Below, piece after piece: positions 25,101 to 40,100 of a DNA stretch of 64,000 nt (its first letter is position 1; each line of letters opens with the position of its first letter). The position numbers were made by a program, and so were the translations under genes. This DNA is from Sapria himalayana. Lineage: Eukaryota; Streptophyta; Magnoliopsida; Malpighiales; Rafflesiaceae. The notes under the pieces were generated by a model. The model searched no databases and was not told the origin of the DNA. It saw only the letters and a program-made list of their open reading frames with translations. The stretch lies in the NCBI GenBank assembly GCA_029783825.1, contig JAREIK010000343.1, forward strand, positions 1-64,000, in the 5' to 3' direction.

Positions 25101-28100
25101 ATTGTAGTATATTTATAAATTATAAACAAAAATTTAATAACTAAAAGATTGAGTGAACATAATTTTTAGTAAAACTAATTATAAAAATATAAAATTATAC
25201 AATCATCTTGGCATCTTCAAATATGTTAGGCAATTCTGCTTCCACGTTTGTGATTTCACAGAATCAAAAGAAGAGAAAAAAAAAAATAACAAACAATACA
25301 TATATCCACAACTACAATCTAACACAAGCACGATAGTATCAAAACCACAACAAAAAATACAAAATAAAGTAATTCGCTAATCATTCAACACTACTAACTA
25401 CATTCACCAAAAAAATACTTATGTGTTTACAGATTATAACCAAATTAAAAAGTTCTTACAGTTTATGAGCAGAAGCAGTTGCGATTAAAATCACGCAGAG
25501 AGGAGAAAAGACTGAGATCAACAGATCCATACCAAAATTAAATCAGCGAAAAACAAAAATAAAAAAATAATTTACACCAGTACAATTTTTCGATTTAATT
25601 AAACGAAGCGGGTAGGATCACTCGGCGGACCAGGTTCTACTCCAAAAATTCTTCAGCCCGCTAAATAGACAGCAGGACCTCAATTCTTGTGATATTGTTG
25701 TATTCCCATCCTCTTAATATTTTCTTACATGCACTTATATGAATATATTAAAACAGATGAATATTTTGGTTATACATCCAATTTATCAATACAAATTATA
25801 TACAGCAAATCTAAAATAAAATTTAATTAATAATGATAACATATCCCTCTAAAAAAGAAAGTCAGAGATTGTTGAGTGATATTTCATATGTCGTACCTTG
25901 GAGGCAGGAAGAATACCAATCATAATAGATGTAATGGCACAAGATCCTTAATATAATATATATGATGTTGAAAAAATTATCCTGCCATGAAGTAGTATTG
26001 CAGATTGTTGAGGGAGTAAGGCCTCGAGGTGGTAAAAAATTTAAATGACCTAACCAAGCATACATCCCACCCCATAAAAACTTAAACTTGGCATGAATGC
26101 CCTATCAAGACTAGTCATGGGTCGAGAGATTGTGAATTTGTGACCCAAGTAATGATTAAAATATCGGTTTCTATGGATATATCAGTAGTTGAATTTTACG
26201 GATATATCAGACATATCAAAGATATATCAATATATATTTGTATATGAGCACCAATCAAAGATAGATATATCGATTTTAATGGATTTATCGATACTTTGAA
26301 TTTATGAATATAACAAAGCAATATCGGTGGGTACATCAAAAATTTTTATCATTGGACCCAAACACTATATATAATGTCGTGCACTGCTTTTTTAAGAAAG
26401 ACCATTTTGATGCCATTCTTTGGCATAATCAAACTATTTTATTCAACCCGTGGATAAAATCCAACACTTGGCTTTTTCCAACAATAATACAAAAGAAATT
26501 AATATTTTTATATATGAATATATAAATCGTGCCCGATGGATAATATTCCTACTTTAGCTAAAAGTCTGTATAGATTAATATCTCAACAATCTTAGTCCTA
26601 GAATTTAAAACAATCATATATAATGAGTCTCAAACCCGAGAGCTATAACCTTTAGACGAAGACAGTTATCATCACATCAAGGAAAGACTTTCAGCAAAAG
26701 CATGCAGCACAGATTTCTAGGTGATTAGTTATCCAGTAATATCCTTAAACAAATATTTTTAACTTCAAAATTTTTATAAGATCCGATATATTAATGTTTG
26801 TGCAATTGTACTAATTATCTGATTATTAATATATTATATATATTCTATTCAATCAATATAATTAGTTGATTACAAAATTATCCTTGACAAGTTAACTCAT
26901 ACACAACTCCTTTATACCAAGGTATTGGAAAGAAGTCCTCTGGACATTATGTTTGAGTGTAATATCAAAAGATTTAAAATAATACTTCATTTAGAATAAC
27001 ATAATGTAGTGTAAATTATATATCTTCTCTCTTACAGTAAAATTTCCTTCTAAATATTAGAGTATGTTAAACTTTTTACTTATTTATTATCAACTTACTC
27101 ATCAACAATCCACTACTAGCTAGTTAAAAAATTATATCCTAATCTTAATAATATTTATATACTATAATATGCAATGTGTCAATTAAAAAAATATATCAGA
27201 GCTTCTTATTTTCATGTCAACCAAATATAAATAAAAATTCATTATATCCTATACACTCAGAAAAAAAAGGAACCTGATTGAGATAAGACAAAAACAAATT
27301 AAATATTTAATTATCTTTATTGATAATTAGTCACAATAAATGTAAACATTTCTTATTCATGATAAATCACATATACTTTATAATTTTAAAATATTTCATA
27401 AAATAATATAAATCAATTTAATAAAACTATCAAAAAAATAAAAAATAAAAATGCATTATAATACATGTCAATCAAATTCATCACACATAATTGAATCATG
27501 AAATTATAAATTAAACTTCTTATACAGACACATCCCACAAGATAGAATTTCTAAAAGGAACAAAAAATAAGCATTTGGTTAGGATGATTATGACAACCTA
27601 TAAGGGAGGAGCCTTCGGAAGTTCGGATATATTTTTAGAGAGATATAATTTTCACTAAAAATTACTAAATCAACCAGAACGCTTGTCACCTTTCTCAATG
27701 TACACTCATTTTGATTATTTAGCTTGTCTCCCAATATTTTTTAAAATACTTATTTTACCAATAAAATATAAATATTTTTTACTAGAAACTAATAAAATTT
27801 TAGTGAATGTTGAAGTTATAATTTTTAAGCATGAGTTATTTTTTAGCAACTCTAACACAAGTAAATATCCAAAAGATATGTCTAAACTAATTATTTTTCT
27901 ACATTATGATGATATTCATGTATAGTCATCATATATGTCAATAAGTATAAATTTGTTAACTTTAGAGAGAGCAAAGTTCCTTAGAAGAGAAAATCTCATT
28001 CAAATCTAGAAGACAAATAACATACGAGTCCATTCTAGTTTAAATTCATAATAAATTAGATACTATGATACATGACCACCCAAGGGTCGGGACTTGGGAC

Positions 28101-31100
28101 TTACACTAGTAAGATGTGACATGCACATGTTCAAACATAAATAAGTCTACCAATGAGCTAAATGAGCTAAACTTCTGATCTACACTTCTGATCACTCATT
28201 AAAAAAAAAAGAAAAATTATAATCATCACTTGATCTAGGAGGTATTATTGTATACACGTCTTCTCTTTTCCCTCACTTCTTGAACTACTTTTCCAAACAA
28301 TATAGGAATACCCAAATCTTATTCTAGAGTCATTATTTCATTCAAGAATACACCGAGCCATGTTGGACAAGAAAGAAATATTTCACTCCAATAAGACATG
28401 AGAACTAATATAACAATCTAAGCAAAAACCTGTTAGTTGGTTGCTGGTAATTATTCATTATAAAGCTTTGTCGAAATATAAATATAGATCTTAAGACAAA
28501 ACTTATTATGAGAAAATTAACTAAATATTTAATATGAACTATCATAACAATTTCTTTCCAATGATGAACATGCTCTCTAAATAAATTCTCTAAATAAATT
28601 CTTATATAAAAAATATTTTTCTTTATAATAATCATAAAAAGAAAATATATATGATCAAACAGCTGGGTTCAGAGGATGTACTACTATCACGACCTTCGAA
28701 AAGATATATTTTTTTTTAAATGTGAAGTGTTCATTATGAAAGCTAATCATGATGATAAAATAAATTGTCTAAAAATAAAACTCATTACAAAAATATCTAT
28801 TTGAACTTTTAATGTTGATTATCAAAATATTTTCTCTTTAATAATCAAGGTGAGTTTCATACTAATACTCATATCACTATCAGTAAGACAAATATTATTT
28901 TAATTCATAGAGGGAGACATTAAATAAGAGATACATATAGAGCAAAGAAACCACCCAATTTTTGAAACCATACGAAATATTTAGATACAATATATAGAAA
29001 GTGAAAGATCTTCTACAACTGAAACCAAACCCTAAAAGTATGAATTGCCAAATTTAATGTTATTATTACCTTGTTTGATTTTCACATGCATTTTATTAAT
29101 TATTTATTTTCTTAGAGGAGTTAGGATTCAATATTTATTTGTTGATTGTATATATAAATAATAATGAGAGATGATATTATTCATAATATTTTAATTATGA
29201 GAAATGATAAGTTATGATACATTCAACTCAATAATTACTTTTAATCATAATTTCAAAATAAAAATCATAAATATTTTTTTAGGAATAAAATAATTTATAA
29301 TCATAGAGATATTATATTATCATATGAAAGATATATATTAGATACACAAAAAAATATCATTTAAGTCCACTCCAACAGTTACACCTACAAAGCTAATTAA
29401 TGATCTTTTATATGATAGAAAATCTAATTAAATATAATGACTTGTTGCTAAACAATAAATTTTTTGGATAAAACATTTTAATCTAGTTATTTAAAATATT
29501 TAATTGATAAAATTACAAATTTTATTAATAAGATTTAATTCCTTATGATTCTTAATGTATATTAAAAAACTATTAATGAATATGTTAAATATTACATGTG
29601 GTGCATCAAGATGTAAAATTTTGAATTATATTTGAAAATACAAATGATAAAATTATTTACAATATTACAACTTATTAATTTATAAAAAATAATTAAACTT
29701 CAATTTTTTTTGTAAATTTATAAGAGAAAGCACTAAATTATAATATCAATATATGAATAACTTCACCCCTCTCATAGGGAGCTTAGCTGTTCAAAACTCT
29801 TGGCAATGTCCAGGAGGTCACGAGTTTAAGTCTTACCAGTGGGGGATACTGGAGATATTATTTAGCTGCTAGATTCTCCGGGGGCCCAAGAGGACATAAG
29901 GGTCCACATAAGTGGACATTGAAGCCCTTGGTTCTCAATATATATTTATATATATATGAATATATTTATATGAATATATATATATATATAAGTAATACAA
30001 CACTATCAATCATAGTTTCTTAATTAAAAATAAGAAATAACAATGAGCAGCTAAAATGAAGAAAAAAAAACTAAAAAAAAAACTCACAACAAAAGTTGAC
30101 TAAATATTTGATGATGATATATTAAAATGAGATGATATTGACAGAGGCAATGAGATAAAAAAGATTGTATGTCTATATTAAAAAAAATTTAACTTCAAGT
30201 TTTAAGAGCATATCTTCTCTTTCCATATTAAATAAAGATGAAATAATTTTATTAATAATTCATCATGAGAAGAGAATGTAATAGTATATCAAAGTGTCAT
30301 TAATGATAAAAATGACTATTTTTTAAATTTAAATGATTAGTAGTATTTTTTTATTTGCATTTCAATATATTCTTAGTATTTTTTTATTATTATTTATCAC
30401 AAGTATTTATGTATATTATTTTTTATATATTATTTTTATTAAATCATTATAAATTAATACATTTAAAATTATAATATATACAATTTACTTTTAATTGAAG
30501 TTTATATATATATATATATATAACATAAGGCACTCTCCTAGGTACAATAACTTCGCCTCATACAAGGATAAGGCATGATACCTATGTGTACCTTGCACTT
30601 TTTAAAATTATAGACTACACAATTCAAGAATAGCAAGGCAAGGCAAGGCAAGGATGAGACATTTTATTGACATCAATAAACTTGTGATTATAAATAAAGT
30701 TTTTGATTGACACATGCAGTTCATCCTTAAATGAAGCACTACCCCATTTCTCATAAACAATTTATTCTGAATCTATCAAAATACATAATAAATCAAATCA
30801 TTAGATTAAAAATATGCTTGATAAATATAAAAATCAATAAATTAAAATAATAAAAAATAATATCTATCTAAATAAGATTTACAAAAAACTATAAATAATA
30901 TATAACATGAATTGGGATAGCCAACATGTAAGGTATTCTCATCAATAAAATATAAAAGAAAAAAGAAAAAAATAAACAAACAATATAATATCTCCTCTCA
31001 AAAATTAATGTATAAATATCTAAAATATCAAATTTTAAAAAAAAAATAAGTTAAGATTTCTTCAAAATATTAATGTAGATTTCTGTAGACTTCTATGTCT

Positions 31101-34100
31101 TGAGTACACAAGCTTTAATATTAGTCTTGTCTTTAAATAGTAATCACAAAAAAAAAATTATCACAAATAATGGTAATATTGACAAGAGTAACACACTATC
31201 GAAAAAAATAATATAGTGACAATCTGCCATTGTTTTGCTATTCTAGGATCATGTTGAATATAATTATTAAAATAAACATAAAAAACAAACGCATAGCCTT
31301 TGTTTTTTAAATATAAAAAAGAACAAAAAATAATACATTATAGACACTTCACACGTACAATAAGGAACTGAAGTAAAAGAATAATAAATAATAATTTCAG
31401 CTAGTTTATATTATGTACAATTATTTAAGGAAAACAATAAATATCGTATTATTTTTACTTCTTCCAGATAATAATCACTATTGATTTCTAATAACACACA
31501 ATGAGAGAGTAATGAATACATACACCTCAAGTAAACATGCATGTTTGGGAGCTCTCACATTTGGATTGTGGTACTAGTGTGGACAGACTTGTGCAGACAA
31601 AGAAGAGAGCAGTCTCATGACGAGTGGGCATTTTACTTCTCTCACGTCAATCAGGTGCAACAAGTAAATCCATCTCTGGATAAGAAGTTTCTTCAACATC
31701 AGAACTTAATTTCACGTTTCTATAGGACCACTAGAGTGGATGTCTCCCCGAAGAAAGTTTCAACAAACCTCAAAAAGTAAAAAGAGTAAAATCATATGCC
31801 GCTTGACTGTTTAGGCAATAAAGTAGGACAAGAAAAATGCAACAATCCCAATATATGAGGAGCAAGTGTAGTGTTTTTATTTCAACACTAGCAGCAAGAC
31901 CATCACAAATTAAAAAACATTTAAACGTAAGATGTCAATTTGTTCTGACAATCCCAAACGGAATTGCATTGACTTGGATGAAAGCAAGGGTGGAATGAAA
32001 ACTAATCAGGTGAGGAATTATGAACCAACCTCTTTCAATGAATTAATGAAGCTCCATTTAACTGACTCTTCACCTTCACAAGGGATCAACAAATCACTTG
32101 GATACCCTCTAAAATGAACCTGAAAAAAGATATGAAAGCAACCTTGGAAAATTAGAAAGTTTTAATTTGGCACAATGGCTAGACTAAAGATATCCTAATA
32201 CCACCACCAACATATTCATAAGTAAGCATAAACACTTTAAGAGCCAGTCATTTAATAACTTTTGAAGTTTAATTTATCTTTTTTATTTATTATTTTTTCA
32301 TTTGTTATTTTTCATTATTCGAGAGCACTCAACTTGAAGGGTATCCCAAATTTTATATTATATTATATTATATTATATATATATATATATATATATAAAA
32401 TTTATGCTGAATATTGAACTTTGCTTTCTCAAATTAATAAAAATTTATTTTTTTCTCATTTATCATCCCTCTCTCTTCTCCTTCCTTGGCTCCTAACCCT
32501 AATCCTATGCGAATTAGCATTGAGCATGTTATCAAATGATAGTTTTCGACAAAATGGAGGGCACAACCAAGTGTGCAGGTGATGGCGCACCCTCTATCAG
32601 TGTTGACGAAAATAATCATCACAAGTTTACCATGCCAACGATAGCACCAGGGGTTTGCGACAACGACAGTAGCTATGTCATACTGTAACAATAAATAATC
32701 ACATACAATGAGTATTTTAGAATTTTTCTTAGTGCTCGAAGACTTTAGAAATTCTAAGGATATATTTTCGATGATCAAGAAGATCCTTCGTGGTTATTTT
32801 GACCATAAGATAATATTATATTTTTTAGCTATACAAATTTCTATTTTTGAGAACTTTACATAAAATTATAATATTTATAATTATTATTTCTAAATTGACA
32901 TTTGTGTGAATGTGTGCAGTATTGTGAGAAATTAAAATTAGAATTAGTATATGATCACTATTAATAACCTGATAAAAATTAATGACGGATATTGATATAT
33001 ATTCTTTTTGTGCTACATCAATAAGGATATAATTTGTAACCCAAAAATACATAAATCATTTATTGAAAAACTAACATCGAATTAAGATTAATAAGTGGAT
33101 GATGATTGACGCACAGCTACTAATGCACATATAGCAGTCATTTAGCTCCAACATATCAAATGTGTTTGGCTAATGTGATACTTATATGAGAGTTTGAGAT
33201 TTGGCCAATTCAATATAATCTTCATAAATATTTTATTTATATGATAATAAGGTGACTCATTATATAATTTTGACATGACTGTGAAAGATGACTATTAGTT
33301 AGAAATATCAAACGGACCGGGCAAGGCCGGGCCGGCCCATTTTTTTTAGCACGAGCGTGCCTGGCCAGGCAAGGTTTAAAATAGCCGGGCCCGGCACGGC
33401 CCGCAAGCACGACAGGCCGTGTCGTGCCTTGCCCGGCCCACTCTGGTTGGCCTGTCCACACGGTTCAAGATTCGGGGGAAACAGATCATGTCGAATCAGA
33501 CCCGACCCGCGGTCTTTATTGCGGGAGAGGCCATTACGGGGTCGGGCTCAAGGGACACCCATACGGGACAAACCCGTGCCGGTGTGTCGTGCCACGGGTT
33601 GATCCGTGCAGGACCAGGCACGGCACGACACGGGCCCGGCACGGCTGAACCGTTCCGTGCCTCGTGCCTGGCCGGGCCAACCCGGTTGACACCTCTACTA
33701 TTAGTATGAAACATGTGTTGATAGATAAAATGCATTGAAAAGATTCGACGATGTGATTTATAGCATCACATACATTAATTTATCAAAAAGATGATATGAT
33801 ACTTTGCAGACAAATTCTTAGAGAGAATATATTCTTTTTTTCTCATTTGTTTATCAAAGAGTGATTTAAGCAACTAAAATTATATCTTGATAGAGTAAAG
33901 TTAGTATTATCAATCATAACACTACAATATTTTCATCACACGATATTTAAAGAACTAAGAGAAATAGAATATGTATGCTATGAGGTAAAAAGACAATAAA
34001 GATATTTTCTTTTTGTTGGAGGTTGAGTCATTCTCAAGAGAGCTGCAAGAAGTTACACTCGGGATTACAAAAAATTTTTGGAGATTCAAAGGTTATACAT

Positions 34101-37100
34101 CAGACTACAAGACCAGCTCAATTTGATTCTTCTATAATCGTACCTGCTAGTATGGCTACACTAATATTTCCTCGAAATGAGTATGCCAAACTATATTCTT
34201 TGGATGCTACTAGTTCAGGCACATCTACATACACTACATGTTCTGCACACTACCTCACTCCAAATTTGTTGGTAGTGGAATTGAGAGCAAATCACTAATA
34301 ATCACACTCTTTTTATTCCTTTTATTGGGTCTAAAGAAATTGACTTGTCATGGACAAAAATATCATTGTCCAGATCAAGAGCACAATAATATCAATGATG
34401 ATCATTTCTTTTTAATACATATCTTACATGCATCAAAGTTATAATATTATAGTTTATTTTTTGTCAATTACTTTACCAAGAATAAGATTTTAACATTGTT
34501 CCTCTTCAATTATTTTTATATAAAAATATCAAACTAGACAGATGACTTTACGATGTATTAAAAAGATATTTATCTATTATTAATTAATTAATAAATCACT
34601 CACAACTAACACATTCTCATTGGACAAGCTGACGATTCTAAAACTAAGAATCACAGTGAGTGATGCATATTAAGTAAAAATACATCAATTAAAAAATCAT
34701 ACAAAAACTTTTTATTTGACACATTAAGAAAGAACTAGAAAAGACCTATTTCATATGAATCACATTACATTTAGATATTATGTAGGATGATTATGTATGA
34801 TAGCTTTAGATGTTTTTTAAACTTTTTTGAATTATTATACTCAATTTATATAGTTGTACACATTTAAATATGTTAGAGTTTTGCCTTTTTTATGAAATTT
34901 CATTAAAAATAAAAAATATGTTTGACTGTGTCATTGAGATGTTGAAAGGTGACAATACATTACAATGCACTTCTTTTTATTTTTTTTATTTCATTGAACA
35001 GGATAAAATAAATGATCAAATATTTAGTGCTGACATTCTTACACTAGATGAAATAGCTGAAACAAAGAAACATCTGATTGAAAAGGCTATGATGCTCCTA
35101 CTCATTATTATTTGAGACACGAGACACACCGAGGCACAAAAACCTTTTAAAGCCTTAAGGAGTAAGGCATATATAAGGCATGTGCTTTTTTTGAGAAGCG
35201 CAATCTACATAAAAATATATAAAAATTATATATTTCACTAAGCAGTTATCTATAATTGTTATCTAGTAATAAAATACAATAAACTAAATAATATAAAACA
35301 TAAAAATCATATAACAATAATATTTTCAATCATCATGATCATTCAAAATTATATAATAAAACAATTAGATTTCAATAATCCAACAAATAAATATAATTAG
35401 TTTGTGTCAAATAATGGTAGGGAGAAAATATAATAATTTATGAGGGGTGGAGAATTTAAAAATATGTGTTGGAGACATTTAATATTCTATTTTAATGTTT
35501 GTGTGATTCACTTTTGTATGGGATGTATTGCATTAAGTTTTTTTTTTGTTAGGGGAGGGGGTATTGCATCGGGTTCACTTTTGAGTGGGGAGTATATTCC
35601 TAGCATGTCAAAATATACACCTAATAACTCACCATTTAGCTAATAGTGATCGGGTCATATATTACTAATAATGTTAGTATAATTAATTATTTTTTTTTAT
35701 ATTTTCCTATATATTCACATGAATTTAGGGTTTAAGATTTTTTGTGTTGTAAAGAAAATTAAAAAAAAAAAGATTATGTTTAGAGATCATTAGCATAGTC
35801 TAATAAAAATATATTTAGATTTTAGTTGAACTCTTATGATTAAGAAAGAAGATCCATCACAAATTTTTGTATTTTTTTTACATGTAACCTAAAATTATGA
35901 AAGCAAAAGCAGAGAGTTATTTCAAGATCTAATTAAGAAAAAAAAAATACATGACTATGACATTAATTACATGTTAGCTCCAATGGACTAGTCAATTCTT
36001 TGAGAAGATTTGTCTATTAGTTCAAAGACTAATGATATTTTAGTGTGATAGTCTGACAACTAAACACGTTGTTAACCCATTATTCCATGAGCAGACGAAA
36101 TATATTAAGATTTATTGACAATTTAAATATTTTTTTCTACTCCAAGCTGGGTATATATGAAATAAATGCCCAAATTGAAGAGAGATGTTAAGGTTTGGCT
36201 TATCTTTTTAAATTATTATTTATTTCATTTGTTTTTTTATTGTTTGAGAACTCAACTTGTAAGCTTCCACAAATCATATATATATATGATTTGTGTTGTA
36301 TTTTGAATATTATTTTTTCAAATTAATAAAATTTTATGTTTTCTCATTTCTCTTTCTTTGCTACTCCTTCCCTAAATCCTAACCCTGACCCTAAAAAAAG
36401 TAGTATTAAACAATAACAATGATAAGATAAAATATAATCAAACTATCAAACAAGCTTCCCTCACTGTTCTTAATTAATCTAAAGTGATATTTAAACAAAT
36501 AATACAAACAAGTTTCAAACAACCAAATAAAATATTTTTGTATTATTTCAACTAAAGGGCATACCATTATTAAAGCAAAACTGATCACCATGAGATATTT
36601 TCGTATTACTTTCTCATATCATTTTTTGTCTAGACATCTTTTTAATTCGACAAACTTGCTGCATTTTGAAATTATAATCAACAATAAACTTTCCTCTTAT
36701 CCCATTCTAGCCATATCAACAATAAAATCCAATAACATCAGTTTAAGCACAAGAAAATTTAATAGGAAGCTCATGAGAACTACTTGAAAATTTAGAAAAT
36801 CATTGAAATATGATAATTATACCATCAAATTCCATGGTCTTTCAGGCTGAGGGCATAGAAGATCAAAAAGAACCCCTGTGGGTATGTACCTATGACATAT
36901 CAATCAACAATGTAACGATAATATGGTAGCAAAAAAATTTGTTTTTGAAATTATATAAGGGAGTATAAAAACAAATGTAATTAACAGATGGAGAAAAAAA
37001 AAATTTTTTTAAAAAATTATTGAAACAATCAGAATCAACTCATACTTCAGAGGAACGTGAATAATTTTTAATCATAAGTCACAAAAGCAAAATAATCCAA

Positions 37101-40100
37101 AACAAAACAAGGATGCTCATTACACATGTCAAATCAACACCTAGGGGAGCATAATTTGTAACATTCTATCATAGCTCCTGCTTGCCACTTAATTTTACCA
37201 AATAACACATTTGGGACTCAAATTTGGTCATAACACAAACCATTAGGAGTTAGGACCACCAATTTGCTCTTGTAGGCATTTTGTGAATGAGTAAGGATAT
37301 AACTCACTTGAGGCAAAGAAAAGAGCATATGATTTCTTATATCAAGAAATACATTTTTGTCGGATACTCTATTACTCACAATGGGTATGGGCATTACCCA
37401 CCAAATGACTATATGATCATTACATGTATGGACATGATATTCTTTATGAATTAATCATTTTCAATGACTCAATCTAATAGAATTGACATTCAAACACCAT
37501 GATGAAAGAATCATTTTTATGTTGATTTTTACTTATCATGAAGTGGTAACCATTGCCCCTACCAATCCGACTATATCTGATACTACAAGCATAGCTAATA
37601 TTGAAAAGTAATGATACTTTTATTCTTGATATTAGCAAGAAAAGAAATCTTGTTTGTGTCTCATATGATGCGAGATATGAATCTTCCTAGAAAGAAGAAG
37701 AATTTGAAAAATTATTTATCTCAACCTAAAAAAATATACCACAAGGATACATCTTAAGCCTTCCCAAAGTCTACTGTCCTAACTGTTACTCTAGTTCAAA
37801 GTAATGACTTAAACCTTATAATTATTTTATAATAAGAACATAAAGTATGATCTACACAACACTCATTACCACAAATATTCTTTTATTTTCATTTTAATAC
37901 TACATATTCTAATTTTTTGTCATCTTTTGATAGTTGCAAGATCTGATATAATTTTTAAGATATTTAATTTATTCAGGATGAAGGAAAAGTAGAGGTGTCA
38001 AACAAAACGTGTCGGGCCTTCCCAGCCCATTTTTTCAAGCCCGATGGTGCTTTCATGTCGGGTCATGCACGGCACGATTACAGTACCGCGCCGTGCCTGG
38101 CCCGGTGCGGTTTTGTGGAGTTCAGCACGATACGGGCCCACAGCACGATCAGCCCTAAATTAAAAAAAAAATTATGATTTCCGCGTGCCCGAACCCCTAA
38201 TTTAAAAAAAAAATAGGGTTTCGACGCCCCCGTAAGCCGTAACCCTAATTTAAAAAAAAATATTGATTTCAACATTGTACCGTACCAATGGGCCACGGTA
38301 CCATGCCGGGCCAGGCACGGAACGAGGCCAGGTTGGCCTCTGCACGGCATAGCACAATTGTGCCATGGTCAGGCACGGCACGAGCACGGGCACAGAAAAT
38401 TTCCGTGTCGGGTCAGCCCAGGCACTACAAAATCGTGTCGTGTCTCGTGCTAGGCTGGGCCAGTTGACACCTTTACAAAAAAGTTGATCTCATCCAATTG
38501 TACTTGAGATCTCATTGCAAGATCCATGAAACAAATTATATTGAATGAACAAAGCACAATCACATCCAATTGTACTAGAAAACTCATTCTGAAATATTTA
38601 GATAAGCATGCAATTAAATGCAAATAGGTTACATGGTAAACACTTTACATAAAAAAAATTGATCAGCTCAAAGTAAAGTTGATAACCATGAAATTTATAA
38701 AAACTTATGATGTTAATTATTATATTATTTTTGGGGCCAAAAAGACTACTATGAGATTGCTATTTTTTATTGTTACTTCCCATATATGAATTATATATCA
38801 ATTAGATATGAGAAAAGATTCCTCAGTGATGATCACGATGAAGCGGTATTTATACAATAGTGGCTACATCATGTTTTATTATTCATAAGAGCACAAGCAT
38901 GATGTGTAGAATAAGAAAAATTATTTATAGCATTGAAATAATCTCCTATGGAATAGTTTGGCATGTTCTCTTTTCCACTAATCATATTCAACCTTAGATA
39001 ATACAAGTCAAATTATGTATATTTTTACCTACATAGATCATGTCAATAGTTTATTATATTAGTAGTGCAAGTTTATAATATTATGATTATAAAAAATCAT
39101 CTATTGAATATAATTTAACTAAAACTATTCATATCAATTGAATTTTACTTAGATATTTCCTACGTATTAAAATTAAATACTCAAAAAATATCATTTTTTT
39201 ACTCAAATGATATATGTTTTAGATATATAGTCTAAATTTTATATGATTGGATATACACTAGTTGACTCACCACTTGATAACAACATAAACTTGTTCACAA
39301 GTATCGATTCCTCAAGTGATTCTACAAAATACAAAATTATAAAAAATAAAACTATCTAATAGTGATCAATCTAGATACCATCTATGTTGTTAGTTGTTAG
39401 TATAATTATAATTAGTTAGTTCTTAAATTCTCATATTCATATAAATACAATTCTGATGATTTTAGTACATGTAAAAAAGATTTCGAGAAATAAAATTTCA
39501 TTCAGAGATCTAAGATATAGCCAGGTAAAAATAATATCAAATATCAGTTGGGCTCCAATAATTATAGAAAAAATGACCTATAATATGATTATATTTTTTG
39601 AGACAATCTTATCTTCTAAAATAATATGAAACAACCTATTATTTCCAGACCCAACAAAGAGATAAATATAACAATATAAAATTGGTAACTTATAAGCTTC
39701 AATGGTTCAGTCACTTCTTGAAAGATCTATACTTAACAATTGAGAAAATAAAATATGTTAAAAATAATTATCACTTCATATGTGAGAAAATCTAAGATGA
39801 TTCATTGTTAATAATATTTTAATAATATTTTAACGAAAATTCTCAGAGGATCATAAATTTATTTTTTTCTCTTTCTACTTAAATATTGGCGATACTCAGA
39901 CATCAACTTGAAGGAAAATATTGATATTAATTTTAGTTGGTAAGTTTTATTTTTTTTAGTATTATTATATTGTCTGAGAGAACTAGAGATGTAGGTTGTT
40001 CCAAATCATATATATATTTGTAATTGTATTTTTCATCTTTTAAACACCAAGCACAACCAAAAACATCATGAATTATGCATGAGTCATCCCATAGCATAGC

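Noticed and set aside
31541..31780. 79-codon plus-strand frame with protein-like composition
   Set aside because: Not recognised, no neighbouring exons or transposon domains, antisense in ATG5 intron 3. Left as unexplained rather than called a gene.
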